DNA of 64,000 nt from Prevotella sp. Rep29. Lineage in GTDB: Bacteria > Bacteroidota > Bacteroidia > Bacteroidales > Bacteroidaceae. Where the stretch lies: assembly GCF_019551475.1 (NCBI RefSeq), contig NZ_CP047159.1, forward strand, positions 682,001 through 746,000. Direction: 5' to 3'. Position numbers and translations under genes: made by a program. This document shows, in pieces, positions 24,777 to 33,422 of this stretch. Below the pieces are notes generated by a model. The model saw nothing but the letters and a program-made list of their open reading frames with translations, did no database searches and was not told the origin of the DNA. Position 1 is the stretch's first letter. Every line of letters begins with the position of its first letter.

Positions 24777-25760
24777 TTAGTTTGATTCTTGTTCCTGTTC
24801 TTGTCCCTCTTCGGCTGCGTCGTCTTTGTCTGTTGCCATGGGCTTGAACATCTTTCCTGTCTTGATGAGATGCCGCGCGATGGCGTCGAGCATGCCGTTG
24901 ATGTATCCTCCGCTTTTGAGTGTGGAGTAGAGTTTGGCAAGTTCCACATATTCGTTGATTGTCACGCTGACTGGAATGTTGGGGAAGGTCATCATCTCGG
25001 CGATGGCGATTTGCATGATGATGATGTCCATGTATGCCAGTCGTGAGAAATCCCAGTTCCGTGACGTCTCGCTCATGTATCGCTGATACTGGTCGGCATT
25101 GAGGATGGCAGCCCTGAACAGTTTGCGTGCAAACTCGCGGTCTTCTTCGTCTTTGTATTCGGGCAGCAGTTCTTGCTTTGCCTTTGCCTTTGGGTCGAAG
25201 CGCTTGATGGTTTTCAGCACGAACGTGTCCACCACCGTCTTGTCGTCGTTCCAGTAGAGGCTTTTCTCCTCGAGCAGACTTTCCAGGTCGTTGTTGTCCT
25301 GTATGAGTGCTTTGTATAGTTTGCGCCACACCTCGCGGTCTGCTTCGTAGGAGTCTTCCTCGTCAGCCATATAGTCTTTGTAGATTTGGCTTTGCTCGAT
25401 GTTGATGCAAAGCCGTTTGATGAATTCCACGTCGTTGTCCCACGTCAGTTTCTGACTTTCCAGAATCTCTTTCAGGGGTTTGTTGATTTCCAGTTGTTCG
25501 GCAAATTTGTTGTTGATGAATTTCTCCGACGGCATTTCCGTTCCCTCGCGTTCGGCACGGTTTGCCATGATTTCTGTGCGATGGCGCATCTCTTTGGTGA
25601 TGGCAACAATCAGGGCGAGTAACAGTATATAAAGGTCGTATGCTTTGGAGAGGCTGAACATCAATTCTTTTTCCGCATTGTCCATGTTGCGGCTCCCGTT
25701 TTGGTAATAGGCATAAGTCAGCTGGACAATCTTGATGCGAATCAATTCCCTGTTAATCAT
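24777..25760 (-). CDS. nusB: Transcription antitermination factor NusB, long Bacteroidota form
   Basis: 327 residues, more than twice the E. coli protein. The recognisable NusB fold is C-terminal: ILNADQYQRYMSETSRNWDFSRLAYMDIIIMQIAIAEMMTFPNIPVSVTINEYVELAKLYS with GYINGMLD (about 225-300). The N-terminal 200 residues are helical and typical of Bacteroidales NusB. It heads the nusB-yajC-YbbR-coaE-DUF5606 run, with its own promoter at 25816-25847. The last 25 residues are acidic. Confidence 0.9.
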   Translation of the reverse strand: MINRELIRIKIVQLTYAYYQNGSRNMDNAEKELMFSLSKAYDLYILLLALIVAITKEMRHRTEIMANRAEREGTEMPSEKFINNKFAEQLEINKPLKEILESQKLTWDNDVEFIKRLCINIEQSQIYKDYMADEEDSYEADREVWRKLYKALIQDNNDLESLLEEKSLYWNDDKTVVDTFVLKTIKRFDPKAKAKQELLPEYKDEEDREFARKLFRAAILNADQYQRYMSETSRNWDFSRLAYMDIIIMQIAIAEMMTFPNIPVSVTINEYVELAKLYSTLKSGGYINGMLDAIARHLIKTGKMFKPMATDKDDAAEEGQEQEQESN

Positions 25761-25815
25761 GTGTTTTAGTATTTTTGATAAATGTTATGTCGCTACAATT
25801 CTTTTCAATGTCGTG

Positions 25816-25847
25816 CAAAAGTAGTATTTTTTTTTTACTCGTGCAAG
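25816..25847 (-). promoter_or_regulatory. Promoter of the nusB operon
   Basis: Minus strand: CTTG (25847-25844), 20 bp, TACTTTTG (25823-25816). Predicted start about 50 nt before the nusB ATG. Confidence 0.6.
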
Positions 25848-25879
25848 AAAAATAATTGATAATTGAAAATTTTACAATG

Positions 25880-25990
25880 GATAAATATGGTTGGAGGTTC
25901 CTAATCACAATTCTTAATTTTTAATTCTTAATTCTTAATTCTTTAAAACTCTAACCATATTTATCAATTATCAACTATCAATTATCAATT
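25880..25990. repeat. AT-rich inverted repeat with TTAATTC and ATCAATT runs
   Basis: GATAAATATGGTT (25880-25892) and AACCATATTTATC (25953-25965) form a 13-bp inverted repeat around several TTAATTCTTAATTC units; TCAATTATCAATTAT follows to 25990. The end overlaps the last codons and stop of the sialidase-family gene. Related CTAACCATATTTATC...ATCAATTAT copies occur at 42615-42660, and a partial one at about 32716. Confidence 0.75.
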
Positions 25991-27219
25991 ATAACCTTCA
26001 CATACCTCACTCGTTCGCGTCGCCAGGTGTAGGTGATATGGATGGTGCCGTCGTGCCCTTCGATGACGGCGGGGTAGGAATATTCGCTGATGTGGCTGTC
26101 TTCGAGGGTGAGGAGGGGTTGCCAGTGCGCCCCGTCATCGTCGCTGACGGCTACGATGAGCGGTGTGCGCGGTGCGTTATGCTCGCCGGGCTGCGTGGCG
26201 TTGGGGTTATAGACGAGCAACTGTCTGCCGTCGCGCAGCGTTACGGCATCGGTTCCTGAATTGTTGTTGGGCAGCGTGGTCAGTGTGACGGGTGTCCACG
26301 AGCGGCCTCCGTCGCTGCTGCAGCTCGTTGCCAGCCGTCCGTTCTGTGTGCGGCAGAGCACCGCCAGTCTGCCGTCTTTCAGTCGCAGGATGGAGGGTTG
26401 GATGCATCCGATGGGCGACAGCGTGCCCTGTTCGAATGTCTTCTCTGCCTTCTCCGCTGCCACCGGACCGACCATCGTGGCGCTGCCTGTCAGCTTTTTG
26501 CCGTCGGGAAAGTGCCCGCCAGCGTCCAGCTCATACCGTTCGAAATGTATCTTCCACCCGCCTTTCTCCGTGCTCGATGGGCAGAGCAGGCTGCCGTCCA
26601 GCACGATGGGCTTGTTCTTCACCGGTCCGAGAAACCCTTCCGGCAGCGGCTCCTTTGCCGACCAAGTGCGTCCGTTGTCCTTCGAGCGCACCAGCCAGCC
26701 CGTCCAGTCCTGCACGAAGCGCCCAATCTTGTAGAACAGCACCACTTCGCCGTCGGGCATCTGGCAGAGCACGGGGTTGTAACATGCTTTTCGCCCGTGG
26801 TCGGTGGAGTCAATCCCTGCCATGCGTGCCAGTTCCCGTTCGGACGGCGATGAGGTGGGAAATGTGCCGTCGGCAGCCACCACAGGCGTCGTCCATGTCA
26901 GCGCCCCTTTCTCCCGCCGTGCGGTCCATATCTTCACGTCGGGGTGACCTTCATACGCCCCGGCAAACCATGCGGCAAGCAGGTCGCCGTTCTGCAGCTC
27001 CACAATCGTCGAGGCGTGTACGGAGGGCGGAAAGGCTGGCGACTTCTCCTTGTCGGAGGATTTATCGACGGCGGGTGTGATAAACTGGAAGGTGGCTGTA
27101 ATGCGTGTCGTGTCTCCCTTGCTGTCACGCGTGTCGCTGGCGTGTGTGGGACTGGCAATCATGCCCATGCCGGCAATCAGCACGGCAATCGGAAGGCGGC
27201 GGTATATCGGATTTCTCAT
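25978..27219 (-). CDS. Secreted sialidase-family (BNR/Asp-box) protein
   Basis: 413 residues. Signal peptide (RLPIAVLIAGMGMIASPTHAS). A six-bladed-propeller sialidase-like domain (BNR_2 type): an early HASTIVELQNGDLLAAWFAG, three Asp boxes (SKDNGRTW, SSDGGRSW, SDDDGAHW), and QPSILRLKDGRLAVLCR. True sialidases carry an RIP motif and an arginine triad that I could not identify with confidence, so it may cleave another glycan or be a related exo-hydrolase. The promoter is at 27273-27304. The C-terminal VIIDN and stop are encoded by the AT-rich repeat. Host or dietary glycan degradation is the likely context. Confidence 0.75.
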   Translation of the reverse strand: MRNPIYRRLPIAVLIAGMGMIASPTHASDTRDSKGDTTRITATFQFITPAVDKSSDKEKSPAFPPSVHASTIVELQNGDLLAAWFAGAYEGHPDVKIWTARREKGALTWTTPVVAADGTFPTSSPSERELARMAGIDSTDHGRKACYNPVLCQMPDGEVVLFYKIGRFVQDWTGWLVRSKDNGRTWSAKEPLPEGFLGPVKNKPIVLDGSLLCPSSTEKGGWKIHFERYELDAGGHFPDGKKLTGSATMVGPVAAEKAEKTFEQGTLSPIGCIQPSILRLKDGRLAVLCRTQNGRLATSCSSDGGRSWTPVTLTTLPNNNSGTDAVTLRDGRQLLVYNPNATQPGEHNAPRTPLIVAVSDDDGAHWQPLLTLEDSHISEYSYPAVIEGHDGTIHITYTWRRERVRYVKVIIDN

Positions 27220-27272
27220 TATTATATATAAGACTTTTTGTTACATGTGCTCTGGTCGGAGCAAAACACATA

Positions 27273-27304
27273 CAAAGATACGCATTTTTCCTCGTTCGGA
27301 CAAA
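27273..27304 (-). promoter_or_regulatory. Promoter of the sialidase-family gene
   Basis: Minus strand: TTTG (27304-27301), 20 bp, TATCTTTG (27280-27273). An exact consensus match; predicted start about 48 nt before the ATG. Confidence 0.75.
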
Positions 27305-27364
27305 TTTAATGATTGAGAAAAGCGGGAGTCCCGTCTTAATTTCCAGTCCCCCAAATGACGTGAA

Positions 27365-27410
27365 CCCATCCCAGTCTCTCCCGAAGGGAGGAATGGAGAA
27401 GGGGTGGGGC
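27365..27410. repeat. GC-rich dispersed palindrome
   Basis: CTCTCCCGAAGGGAG core with GGAGAAGGGGTGGGG following; diverged member of the family seen at 29502, 32290 and elsewhere. Confidence 0.6.
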
Positions 27411-27469
27411 TTAGCTTGTGTGAGGTCCCCTGTTTACATTTCTTTACAAAAATTAACGCGCTGTATTGA

Positions 27470-27762
27470 TGTATATTTAAGTCGGTGGACTGTTGGGAGG
27501 GCGGAAGCATTTTATGCGCTCCTGCGAAAAGTTTTCTGAAAATCAGTGAGTTAGAAAGTGGATTTTTGGGTTTTATGCTGAATATATGCGGCGTCGCGTT
27601 GTGAAAGTTCAACTTTCAGTGTGCGAAAGTTGAACTTTCGCATTCCAAGAGTTCCCCTTTTGAAGTGCAAAAGTTGAGCTTTTGGGCGCAATTTTCATCA
27701 TTTTTCGGGTGAAAACGGGCACGTTTTGCATGATTATGCAGAAACTCTTGTATGTTTATTCA
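27470..27762. repeat. 22-bp palindrome array B with flanking 14-bp motifs
   Basis: Palindromes start at 27603, 27625, 27647 and 27669, exactly 22 bp apart (GAAAGTTCAACTTTC, GAAAGTTGAACTTTC, AAGAGTTCCCCTTTT, AAAAGTTGAGCTTTT). The third is the asymmetric variant, here reversed. TGTATATTTAA lies to the left (27470-27480); TGCATGATTATGCA (27727-27740) and TGTATGTTTATTCA (27749-27762) lie to the right. It occupies the middle of the 876-bp gap between the divergent sialidase and BspA-like genes; the rest (27763-28011) shows no other structure I can name. Confidence 0.9.
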
Positions 27763-28011
27763 AAAACTTCCGTCTTTCGTGTAAAAATTTTTCGGGTGAA
27801 ATCTTTACATTTTAACATTTGCGGAAAGGGGAGAAACGGGTGACGAAAAGTAAAATGATGGCAATCCATACGTGTTACGTCGAATGGGTTGGAAGTCGGA
27901 AAAATGTCACTTTCTCCTCCGAAAAACAGAATAAAGGTAAGTGTTTTATGCAAAATTAGGGACATTTTGTCACTTACTATGGACAATTTTTCCCGAACGA
28001 GAAAAAAGTTG

Positions 28012-28042
28012 TTGGAAGATAGCGAAATAAATACTATATTTG
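28012..28042 (+). promoter_or_regulatory. Promoter of the first BspA-like gene
   Basis: TTG (28012-28014), 20 bp, TATATTTG (28035-28042). Predicted start about 48 nt before the ATG at 28096. Confidence 0.65.
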
Positions 28043-28095
28043 ATGCGTCGTTCTTAGCAAAACAAAGACTATTATTCACTTAAAACATAACGATT

Positions 28096-29424
28096 ATGAG
28101 AAAACATTTACGCTTTTTGATGATGGCAGCAGCCATCCTGTTTGTGAACGTGGCGAAAGCAGCTGACGACGTGACCGTGGGCGACTTCACGTTCAACTTC
28201 TACACAAGTGGTAATGCATACGTGACGAGCTATCTCGGCAGCGAGACGACAGTCAACATTCCTGCTACCATTACCTACAACAAGGAAGGCAAAGACACGA
28301 CCGTCAACGTGACAGGATTCGGGCCCAGTGCTTTTGAGGACAATACAACCATTCAGAAGATTGTGCTTGGCAGGAACAACAGTTACACCTTTGGTCCTAA
28401 GGCATTCAAGGGTTGTACGGCCTTGAAGTTCTTTTCATGGGCACCATCTTCAGGTGCAACGGGCAACTATATTACCGACCGCTTCTATATAACGACGAGT
28501 GGTGTCGTTCCGGAAAGTTGTTTCGAAGGCTGTTCTGCAGTGACCTATGTCTATGCGCGCTGGTCAAACAAATTGACGGTTGGCAATTGCGCATTTAAAG
28601 GCATGAGCAGTATGACCAATATCCAACTTTACGCCACTACCATCGGCAGTAATGCCTTTGAAGGCTGTGATGCACTGACTAATCTCCTCCTGTATGTGAC
28701 GCCTACCGTAACGCCGACGACCTTTGCGGGAATTGCAGCAGGAACAAGGATTATGATGTACAACCCGGAACAGGTTACGTGGGAGTTTATGAATCAAGTC
28801 GGTGACTATGCATCCCAGGTAAAAGCATATGTTCTTTTCAGTACAAGTGCAACGCGAGGATATAAGCGAGTGGTCAGCACTCAGGTGCCTTATAAGTTGA
28901 CAGGTAACGGACTAAACGTGTATTATGTGTCAGGTGTAACAGAAACGAGTGCTGGCATCACGGTGGATTTGGAAGAATTGACAGGAGAAGATAGGGTGCT
29001 GGCAGCTGGCAATGCACTCATAATACAATATACTGGGACCGGTACCAGTCCTTATTGGGTAATGAGTTTCTTGACGGAGAATCCGGAAGTGACTTATACG
29101 AACTATCTGACGGGCGCATCGACAGCACCCGTTACGCTCCCCGCTTCTGATGGCACGACCAACTACTACACTTTTGCTCCTGTAACTACGAAGGGCAGCG
29201 AAGGCACTTGGTCTAAAGTCACTGAAGAGACTACCATTAATATAGGTTCGGGCTATATTGAAATGAAAAACGGTAATGCCGTTTCTGGCATCACCACCAT
29301 CTCTGCCGACGATGCTCTCAATGGCAACGACGCATGGTACACCATCGACGGCAAGCGCCTGCAGGCAGAGCCGACCACGAAGGGCATCTACGTTCGTGGT
29401 GGTAAGAAAATCGTGGTTAAGTGA
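28096..29424 (+). CDS. Secreted BspA-like leucine-rich repeat protein (first copy)
   Basis: 442 residues. Signal peptide ending near VAKAADD. Treponema/BspA-type LRR_5 units run from about 60 to 230 (FGPSAFEDNTTIQKIVLG, FGPKAFKGCTALKFF, CAFKGMSSMTNIQL, NAFEGCDALTNLLL). A non-repeat beta region follows, then the C-terminal WYTIDGKRL...KGIYVRGGKKIVVK. That end motif is shared with the next BspA-like protein and the partial gene at the right edge and probably has an export or anchoring role in Prevotella-type secreted proteins. BspA relatives bind fibronectin and mediate adhesion or coaggregation; this is inferred here. The 3' end abuts a large repeat block. Confidence 0.88.
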   Translation: MRKHLRFLMMAAAILFVNVAKAADDVTVGDFTFNFYTSGNAYVTSYLGSETTVNIPATITYNKEGKDTTVNVTGFGPSAFEDNTTIQKIVLGRNNSYTFGPKAFKGCTALKFFSWAPSSGATGNYITDRFYITTSGVVPESCFEGCSAVTYVYARWSNKLTVGNCAFKGMSSMTNIQLYATTIGSNAFEGCDALTNLLLYVTPTVTPTTFAGIAAGTRIMMYNPEQVTWEFMNQVGDYASQVKAYVLFSTSATRGYKRVVSTQVPYKLTGNGLNVYYVSGVTETSAGITVDLEELTGEDRVLAAGNALIIQYTGTGTSPYWVMSFLTENPEVTYTNYLTGASTAPVTLPASDGTTNYYTFAPVTTKGSEGTWSKVTEETTINIGSGYIEMKNGNAVSGITTISADDALNGNDAWYTIDGKRLQAEPTTKGIYVRGGKKIVVK

Positions 29425-29501
29425 GCGCAGAGAAAGAGTCACACTCTTTCTTTGCCGAACGTGAACGATTTCGGCGAAGCCAAAGGTAGTGGTTAAGTAA
29501 T

Positions 29502-29555
29502 AACCCACCCTTAGTCCCTCCCCCAGTGGGGGGAGGTTGGAGGGGGCTTCCCCCA
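29502..29555. repeat. GC-rich dispersed palindrome
   Basis: CCCTCCCCCAGTGGGGGGAGG core followed by TTGGAGGGGGCTTCC, preceded by ACCCACCCTTAGT as in the copy at 32290. It opens the 790-bp repeat-filled gap 29425-30215, which holds no gene. Confidence 0.75.
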
Positions 29556-29563
29556 CCGTTCTG

Positions 29564-29676
29564 TCGGATTTGCAATCCGTCAGCCAATAAGATATCAGGA
29601 TTTACAATCCGCTTAATGTGCTCCTTATCGGATTACAAATCCTTATAATAATTGCGTCTGGATTGCAAATCCAGAC
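29564..29676. repeat. Cluster of four GGATT-AATCC palindromes (left)
   Basis: Four small palindromes of the type TCGGATTTGCAATCCG spaced 30-35 bp apart (first 29564, last ending about 29676 with TCTGGATTGCAAATCCAGA). The same four occur in reverse order at 33016-33136. Confidence 0.8.
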
Positions 29677-29722
29677 GAACGGGGACGCTCCACTAATCGA
29701 CAACTCAAGTTTCACTTGTACT

Positions 29723-29840
29723 AAACATCTGAAAATGAGTGTCACTCCGTGACAGAAATCTCACAAATCCTTTCAAATCTTTCAAAATAGATTTGTTTGA
29801 TTTGTACAGATTTGAAAGATTTCTCGCCACAGGCGACTGA
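29723..29840 (-). repeat. Three-stem-loop repeat unit, copy 1
   Basis: 118 bp. Read on the minus strand: TCGCC-TGT-GGCGA hairpin, then AAATCTTTCAAA...TTTGAAAGATTT, then TGTCAC-GGA-GTGACA, ending CAGATGTTT. Opposite orientation to copies 2-4. Confidence 0.9.
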
Positions 29841-29871
29841 GACGCTCCGCTAATTGACAATTGACAAAGAG

Positions 29872-29920
29872 TAGCCCCTCCCTGACCCTCCCCCAAATGG
29901 GGAGGGAACGCCTGACGGGA
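29872..29920. repeat. GC-rich dispersed palindrome
   Basis: CCCCTCCCTGACCCTCCCCC-AAAT-GGGGAGGGAACGCCTGACGGG. Inverted, nearly identical copy at 33342-33392. Confidence 0.8.
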
Positions 29921-30008
29921 GCGGATTGTAAATTCAGCAGGACGGAGAATGAACTGCGGGCGGATCGGTGTATCCGCCCGAACGAGGACAGGTGTCTGGC
30001 AGCAGAAA

Positions 30009-30046
30009 GCCTCCCCCAATGGGGGGAGGTTGGAGGGGGCTTCCCT
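30009..30046. repeat. GC-rich dispersed palindrome
   Basis: GCCTCCCCCAATGGGGGGAGG followed by TTGGAGGGGGCTTCC, as in the copy at 29502. Confidence 0.8.
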
Positions 30047-30118
30047 TTGTGTTTTATTCAATATATATGCCAATATGGATATAAAATGTTAGGAAAACGG
30101 CAAAAAACGTGTCAAAAG

Positions 30119-30150
30119 TTTGGTTCGTTCGTAGAAAATAGTTACATTTA
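30119..30150 (+). promoter_or_regulatory. Promoter of the second BspA-like gene
   Basis: TTTG (30119-30122), 20 bp, TACATTTA (30143-30150, one mismatch to TAnnTTTG). Predicted start about 60 nt before the ATG. It lies inside the inverted-repeat-bounded segment. Confidence 0.6.
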
Positions 30151-30215
30151 CATGTCGGAATATATAATAATGTGTCCGCACACGACATAGATTTAACATT
30201 AATAACAATAATAAA

Positions 30216-32267
30216 ATGACAATTATGAGAAAAACTTACACTTTAATTGTAATGCTCGCCATGCTGTTCGTGGGAGCAAATAGCGTGAGCGCACAGACTT
30301 CTTATACCGATGATCAAGGAGTTGTGTATTCTATAGATGGAACATCTGCAATAATTACTGGTTATACAGGTTCAGCTACAGAGTTGACAATTAGTCAGAA
30401 ATTTAAATATGGTGAAGATTCCATAACAGTAACAGGTTTTGGTGATTACGCATTTGAAAACAAGACGAGTATTACAAAAATTGTATTAGCTCCTGCAAGT
30501 TTTAAGCCAGTATTAGGCGAGGGGACTTTTAAAGGCTGTACAGGACTGAAAACTTTAAAATGGGTGGAAGGCACCTATTCTACAGAAAATATAGTGCATT
30601 TACTTAACAATGTAATTCCTAAATATTGTTTCCAAGGTTGTACAGGAATAACTTCGATTAAAAGTCGATATGCAAATACAACTTTACAAGGGAGTTGTTT
30701 CAAGGGGTGTGATTATGTGACATCAGCAGAATTGGGAAGATCTTGTGTGAGTATTGCCTCTTCGGCTTTTAGTAGTTGTCGGAGATTAACAACTGTAACT
30801 TTTGGTGGATATGACCCTTCTATTACAGAGATTCCAGATTCTGCCTTTTTTAATTGTCAATCTCTTACGAGAGTAGGAAAAACGGCTAATATTATAGCTC
30901 TACCTCAAGTTACGTCGATAGGACTGCGCGCATTCTTTAATAGTACTTCTATGACGACGATTCAACTTCCTTTAATCGAATCTATTGGAGAAAGAGCTTT
31001 CTATAATAACTTAACAACTTATAAATTACACACAGTTACAGGGTGTGAAAATCTTACGTCTTTAGGAAATTTTGCTTTTTACAAATGTACTAAACTTAAA
31101 ACAATCGGCAGTACAGAAAATGTAGTTTCGTTGCCAAAAGTTTATCTGGCTCGTGCTTATGCATTTTATAATTGCGAAAGTATAGAAACGGTAAAAATGA
31201 ATCAATCAACAGGATATTATACTTATTTCTACCAAGATGCTTTTAATGGGTGTACAAGTTTACAAAGGGTGATTACCAAATATAATGTTAAAGAAGTTGG
31301 CATAAGGGCTTTCTCTGGAGCATCTTCATTGGTAGGAATTGGTTCAAGTGATACTCAGTCTTATGTATATCTTCCAAAAGTGACATTACTTACCACGAGC
31401 GCTTTTGAAAATTGTACATCAATGACGGCAGTCTATCTTAATGATGCTAATACAACATTGGAAACAATCGGTGCTAATGCATTTAAAGGATGTACAAATC
31501 TTGAAACTGTTATTCTTCAAAATATGACCCCATCTGCATTAGGAGCAGACGCATTTAGTGGAATTAAATCGACTGCAGCGTTTCTTCTCTATCCGACCAA
31601 TAGTTATACAAAGGCAAGCAACTATGCTAACAATGATAGTTGGAAAGTTTTGTTTGATGGTACTAATGCAAATTATATGCTTATTGCATACGTGAATAAA
31701 CCCAATCAATATGGTACGGTGTCTTGTGATGTGCCTTTACATTTCATATATACGAGCACACCTGCTATCTACAAAGTGACTGCAACAAACGATGCTTCTG
31801 CTCAGTTGGAGGAAATCAGTAGCAAAAAGCTGCCAGCCAATACTGGTGCTGTGATGGAAAAAGATGTAAGTTTTGCAGGTGTACAAGTTCAAGTTCTCTT
31901 CGACGGTTCAGAGAGTGCAGATGAATTCACAGACAACCTCCTCGTTGCTAACGTAACAGAGAATACCAATTTCAAAGGTCAGGAAGGAAACACATGGAAC
32001 TTACTTTTGAGTAATGGTAAGTTCGTGAAGGCTAATGACGGTACGCTGGCTGCTGGTTTGGCTTATCTGCCTAGAACATTCGAAGGTGGTGAAGCTAAAG
32101 AACTGTCACTCACTTTTGATGACTTGACAAGCATTCGTACTATTGATAACGTAGAAAATACCGTTGATAACGGTGCTTGGTACACCATCGACGGTACACG
32201 CCTGCAGGGCGAACCGACCATGAAGGGTATCTACGTTCGTGGTGGTAAAAAGGTGGTTGTGAAGTAA
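30216..32267 (+). CDS. Secreted BspA-like leucine-rich repeat protein (second copy)
   Basis: 683 residues. Signal peptide (VMLAMLFVGANSVSAQ). About a dozen LRR_5 units between 65 and 455 with the recurring xAFxxCxxLxxVxL pattern (DYAFENKTSITKIVL, GTFKGCTGLKTL, DAFNGCTSLQRV, NAFKGCTNLETV). A C-terminal beta region follows, then WYTIDGTRLQGEPTMKGIYVRGGKKVVVK. The LRR half is markedly more AT-rich than the last 500 bp, which closely resembles the end of the first BspA-like gene, suggesting a mosaic in which a foreign or diverged repeat domain was joined to a conserved tail. The gene and the small peptide behind it lie between long inverted repeats. Confidence 0.9.
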   Translation: MTIMRKTYTLIVMLAMLFVGANSVSAQTSYTDDQGVVYSIDGTSAIITGYTGSATELTISQKFKYGEDSITVTGFGDYAFENKTSITKIVLAPASFKPVLGEGTFKGCTGLKTLKWVEGTYSTENIVHLLNNVIPKYCFQGCTGITSIKSRYANTTLQGSCFKGCDYVTSAELGRSCVSIASSAFSSCRRLTTVTFGGYDPSITEIPDSAFFNCQSLTRVGKTANIIALPQVTSIGLRAFFNSTSMTTIQLPLIESIGERAFYNNLTTYKLHTVTGCENLTSLGNFAFYKCTKLKTIGSTENVVSLPKVYLARAYAFYNCESIETVKMNQSTGYYTYFYQDAFNGCTSLQRVITKYNVKEVGIRAFSGASSLVGIGSSDTQSYVYLPKVTLLTTSAFENCTSMTAVYLNDANTTLETIGANAFKGCTNLETVILQNMTPSALGADAFSGIKSTAAFLLYPTNSYTKASNYANNDSWKVLFDGTNANYMLIAYVNKPNQYGTVSCDVPLHFIYTSTPAIYKVTATNDASAQLEEISSKKLPANTGAVMEKDVSFAGVQVQVLFDGSESADEFTDNLLVANVTENTNFKGQEGNTWNLLLSNGKFVKANDGTLAAGLAYLPRTFEGGEAKELSLTFDDLTSIRTIDNVENTVDNGAWYTIDGTRLQGEPTMKGIYVRGGKKVVVK

Positions 32268-32289
32268 AGCCCAGCACTAAAGCCCCTCA

Positions 32290-32335
32290 ACCCACCCTTA
32301 ATCCCTCCCAAAGGGAGGGAGTTAGATAGGGGGGA
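32290..32335. repeat. GC-rich dispersed palindrome
   Basis: ACCCACCCTTAATCCCTCCC-AAA-GGGAGGGAGTTAGATAGGGGG, between the BspA-like gene and the small peptide gene. Confidence 0.7.
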
Positions 32336-32378
32336 GAAAGGCTTGTTTGAGAGATAAAAATAGAAAACAGATAAAGAT

Positions 32379-32558
32379 ATGAAGAGAGAAAAGAAAGTGT
32401 ACGCAGCCCCGCTCATTAAGAAGCTGGGCATAGAGACAGAGAACGACATCGCTGTGTCGCTGCCGGTAGATCCGACCGTGCCGCCGGTTGACCCAGGAAC
32501 GGCTGAAAGTCCAGGATTCCCCAAAGGACCAAACGTGTGGGACGATGAGTTGGAGTAG
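32379..32558 (+). CDS. 59-residue small protein with KxYxxP-type start and WDDE end
   Basis: The frame begins MKREKKVYAAPLIKKLGIET, continues through a proline-rich stretch (VDPTVPPVDPGT) and ends NVWDDELE. It lies 111 bp after the BspA-like stop and before the terminator at 32627-32665. Related layouts (basic start, Y-x-x-P near residue 8, acidic or aromatic tail) occur at 51469, 51682 and 63674, two of them right next to secreted-protein genes. There is no signal peptide. It may be a RiPP-like precursor or a small regulatory/export partner; unproven. Confidence 0.65.
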   Translation: MKREKKVYAAPLIKKLGIETENDIAVSLPVDPTVPPVDPGTAESPGFPKGPNVWDDELE

Positions 32559-32607
32559 CCCCCTCCTGACCTCCCCCCAAATGGGGGAGGAATAAGCCTG
32601 GCGGGAG
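32557..32607. repeat. GC-rich dispersed palindrome starting at the small-protein stop
   Basis: CCCCTCCTGACCTCCCCCC-AAAT-GGGGGAGGAATAAGCCTGGCGGG. It begins at the stop codon of the small peptide. Confidence 0.75.
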
Positions 32608-32626
32608 ACAGCCTTAGAAACTAAGC

Positions 32627-32665
32627 AGCGGGATGTGCATGGTGTGCGCATCCCGCTGACTTTTT
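32627..32665 (+). terminator. Intrinsic terminator of the BspA-like/small-protein unit
   Basis: AGCGGGATG (32627-32635) pairs with CATCCCGCT (32649-32657), followed by GACTTTTT. The 32559-33685 gap behind it contains only repeats. Confidence 0.8.
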
Positions 32666-32851
32666 GGAGGGCTGGGAGGAGTGGGAGGACTGGGAATTCT
32701 GGGAGCCCTGGGAATCCCTAACCATATTTGTCTAATCGTCTCTGACGCTTTTACCAAGCGTAGCGACTAAAAGAATTGTCAATTATCAATTAAGTTTCGC
32801 AAGTATGCGAAATACTAATATTAGCTCTCCCTTCGGTCGCTGATTTTCAAT

Positions 32852-32969
32852 TCAGTCGCCTGTGGCGAGAAATCTTTCAAATCTGTACAAATCAAACAAA
32901 TCTATTTTGAAAGATTTGAAAGGATTTGTGAGATTTCTGTCACGAAGTGACACTCATTTTCAGATGTTT
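32852..32969 (+). repeat. Three-stem-loop repeat unit, copy 2
   Basis: 118 bp from TCAGTCGCCTGTGGCGA to CAGATGTTT; inverted relative to copy 1, differing at only one or two bases. Confidence 0.9.
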
Positions 32970-33015
32970 AGTACAAGTGAAACTTGAGTTGTCGATTAGC
33001 GGAGCGTCCCCGTTC

Positions 33016-33136
33016 GTCTGGATTTGCAATCCAGACGCATTTGCCATAAGGATTTGCAATCCGATAAAACAAAAAAACGTATTAAGCGGATTGTAAATCC
33101 TGATATCTTATTTACTGTCGGATTGCAAATCCGACA
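33016..33136. repeat. Cluster of four GGATT-AATCC palindromes (right, inverted)
   Basis: TCTGGATTTGCAATCCAGA, GGATTTGCAATCC, CGGATTGTAAATCC and TCGGATTGCAAATCCGA in that order: the reverse of 29564-29676. 33145-33341 shows no further structure that I can name. Confidence 0.8.
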
Positions 33137-33341
33137 GAACGGTGAGAGGGGAAGGGGGCGGCTGCCCGCCATTCAGCGGTAAAATTAGGGTAATTAAGTA
33201 ATAAGCATTCCGAAAAAAACTAAAACGACGAAAAAGGCGAAAACTTTTATTTTCGGACGCATTCGATGTTTTCGGACATTTTCGGGATAAAAACACTCGT
33301 TCCCCCGACAGACAGCTCCGTTCTGCTGAATTTGCAATTTG

Positions 33342-33392
33342 CTCCCGTCAGGCATTCCCTCCCCATTTGGGGGAGGGTCAGGGAGGGGCTAC
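33342..33392. repeat. GC-rich dispersed palindrome (inverted copy of 29872)
   Basis: CTCCCGTCAGGCATTCCCTCCCC-ATTT-GGGGGAGGGTCAGGGAGGGG. Mirror of 29872-29920, and the flanks match too. Confidence 0.8.
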
Positions 33393-33422
33393 TCTTTGTC
33401 AATTGTCAATTAGCGGAGCGTC

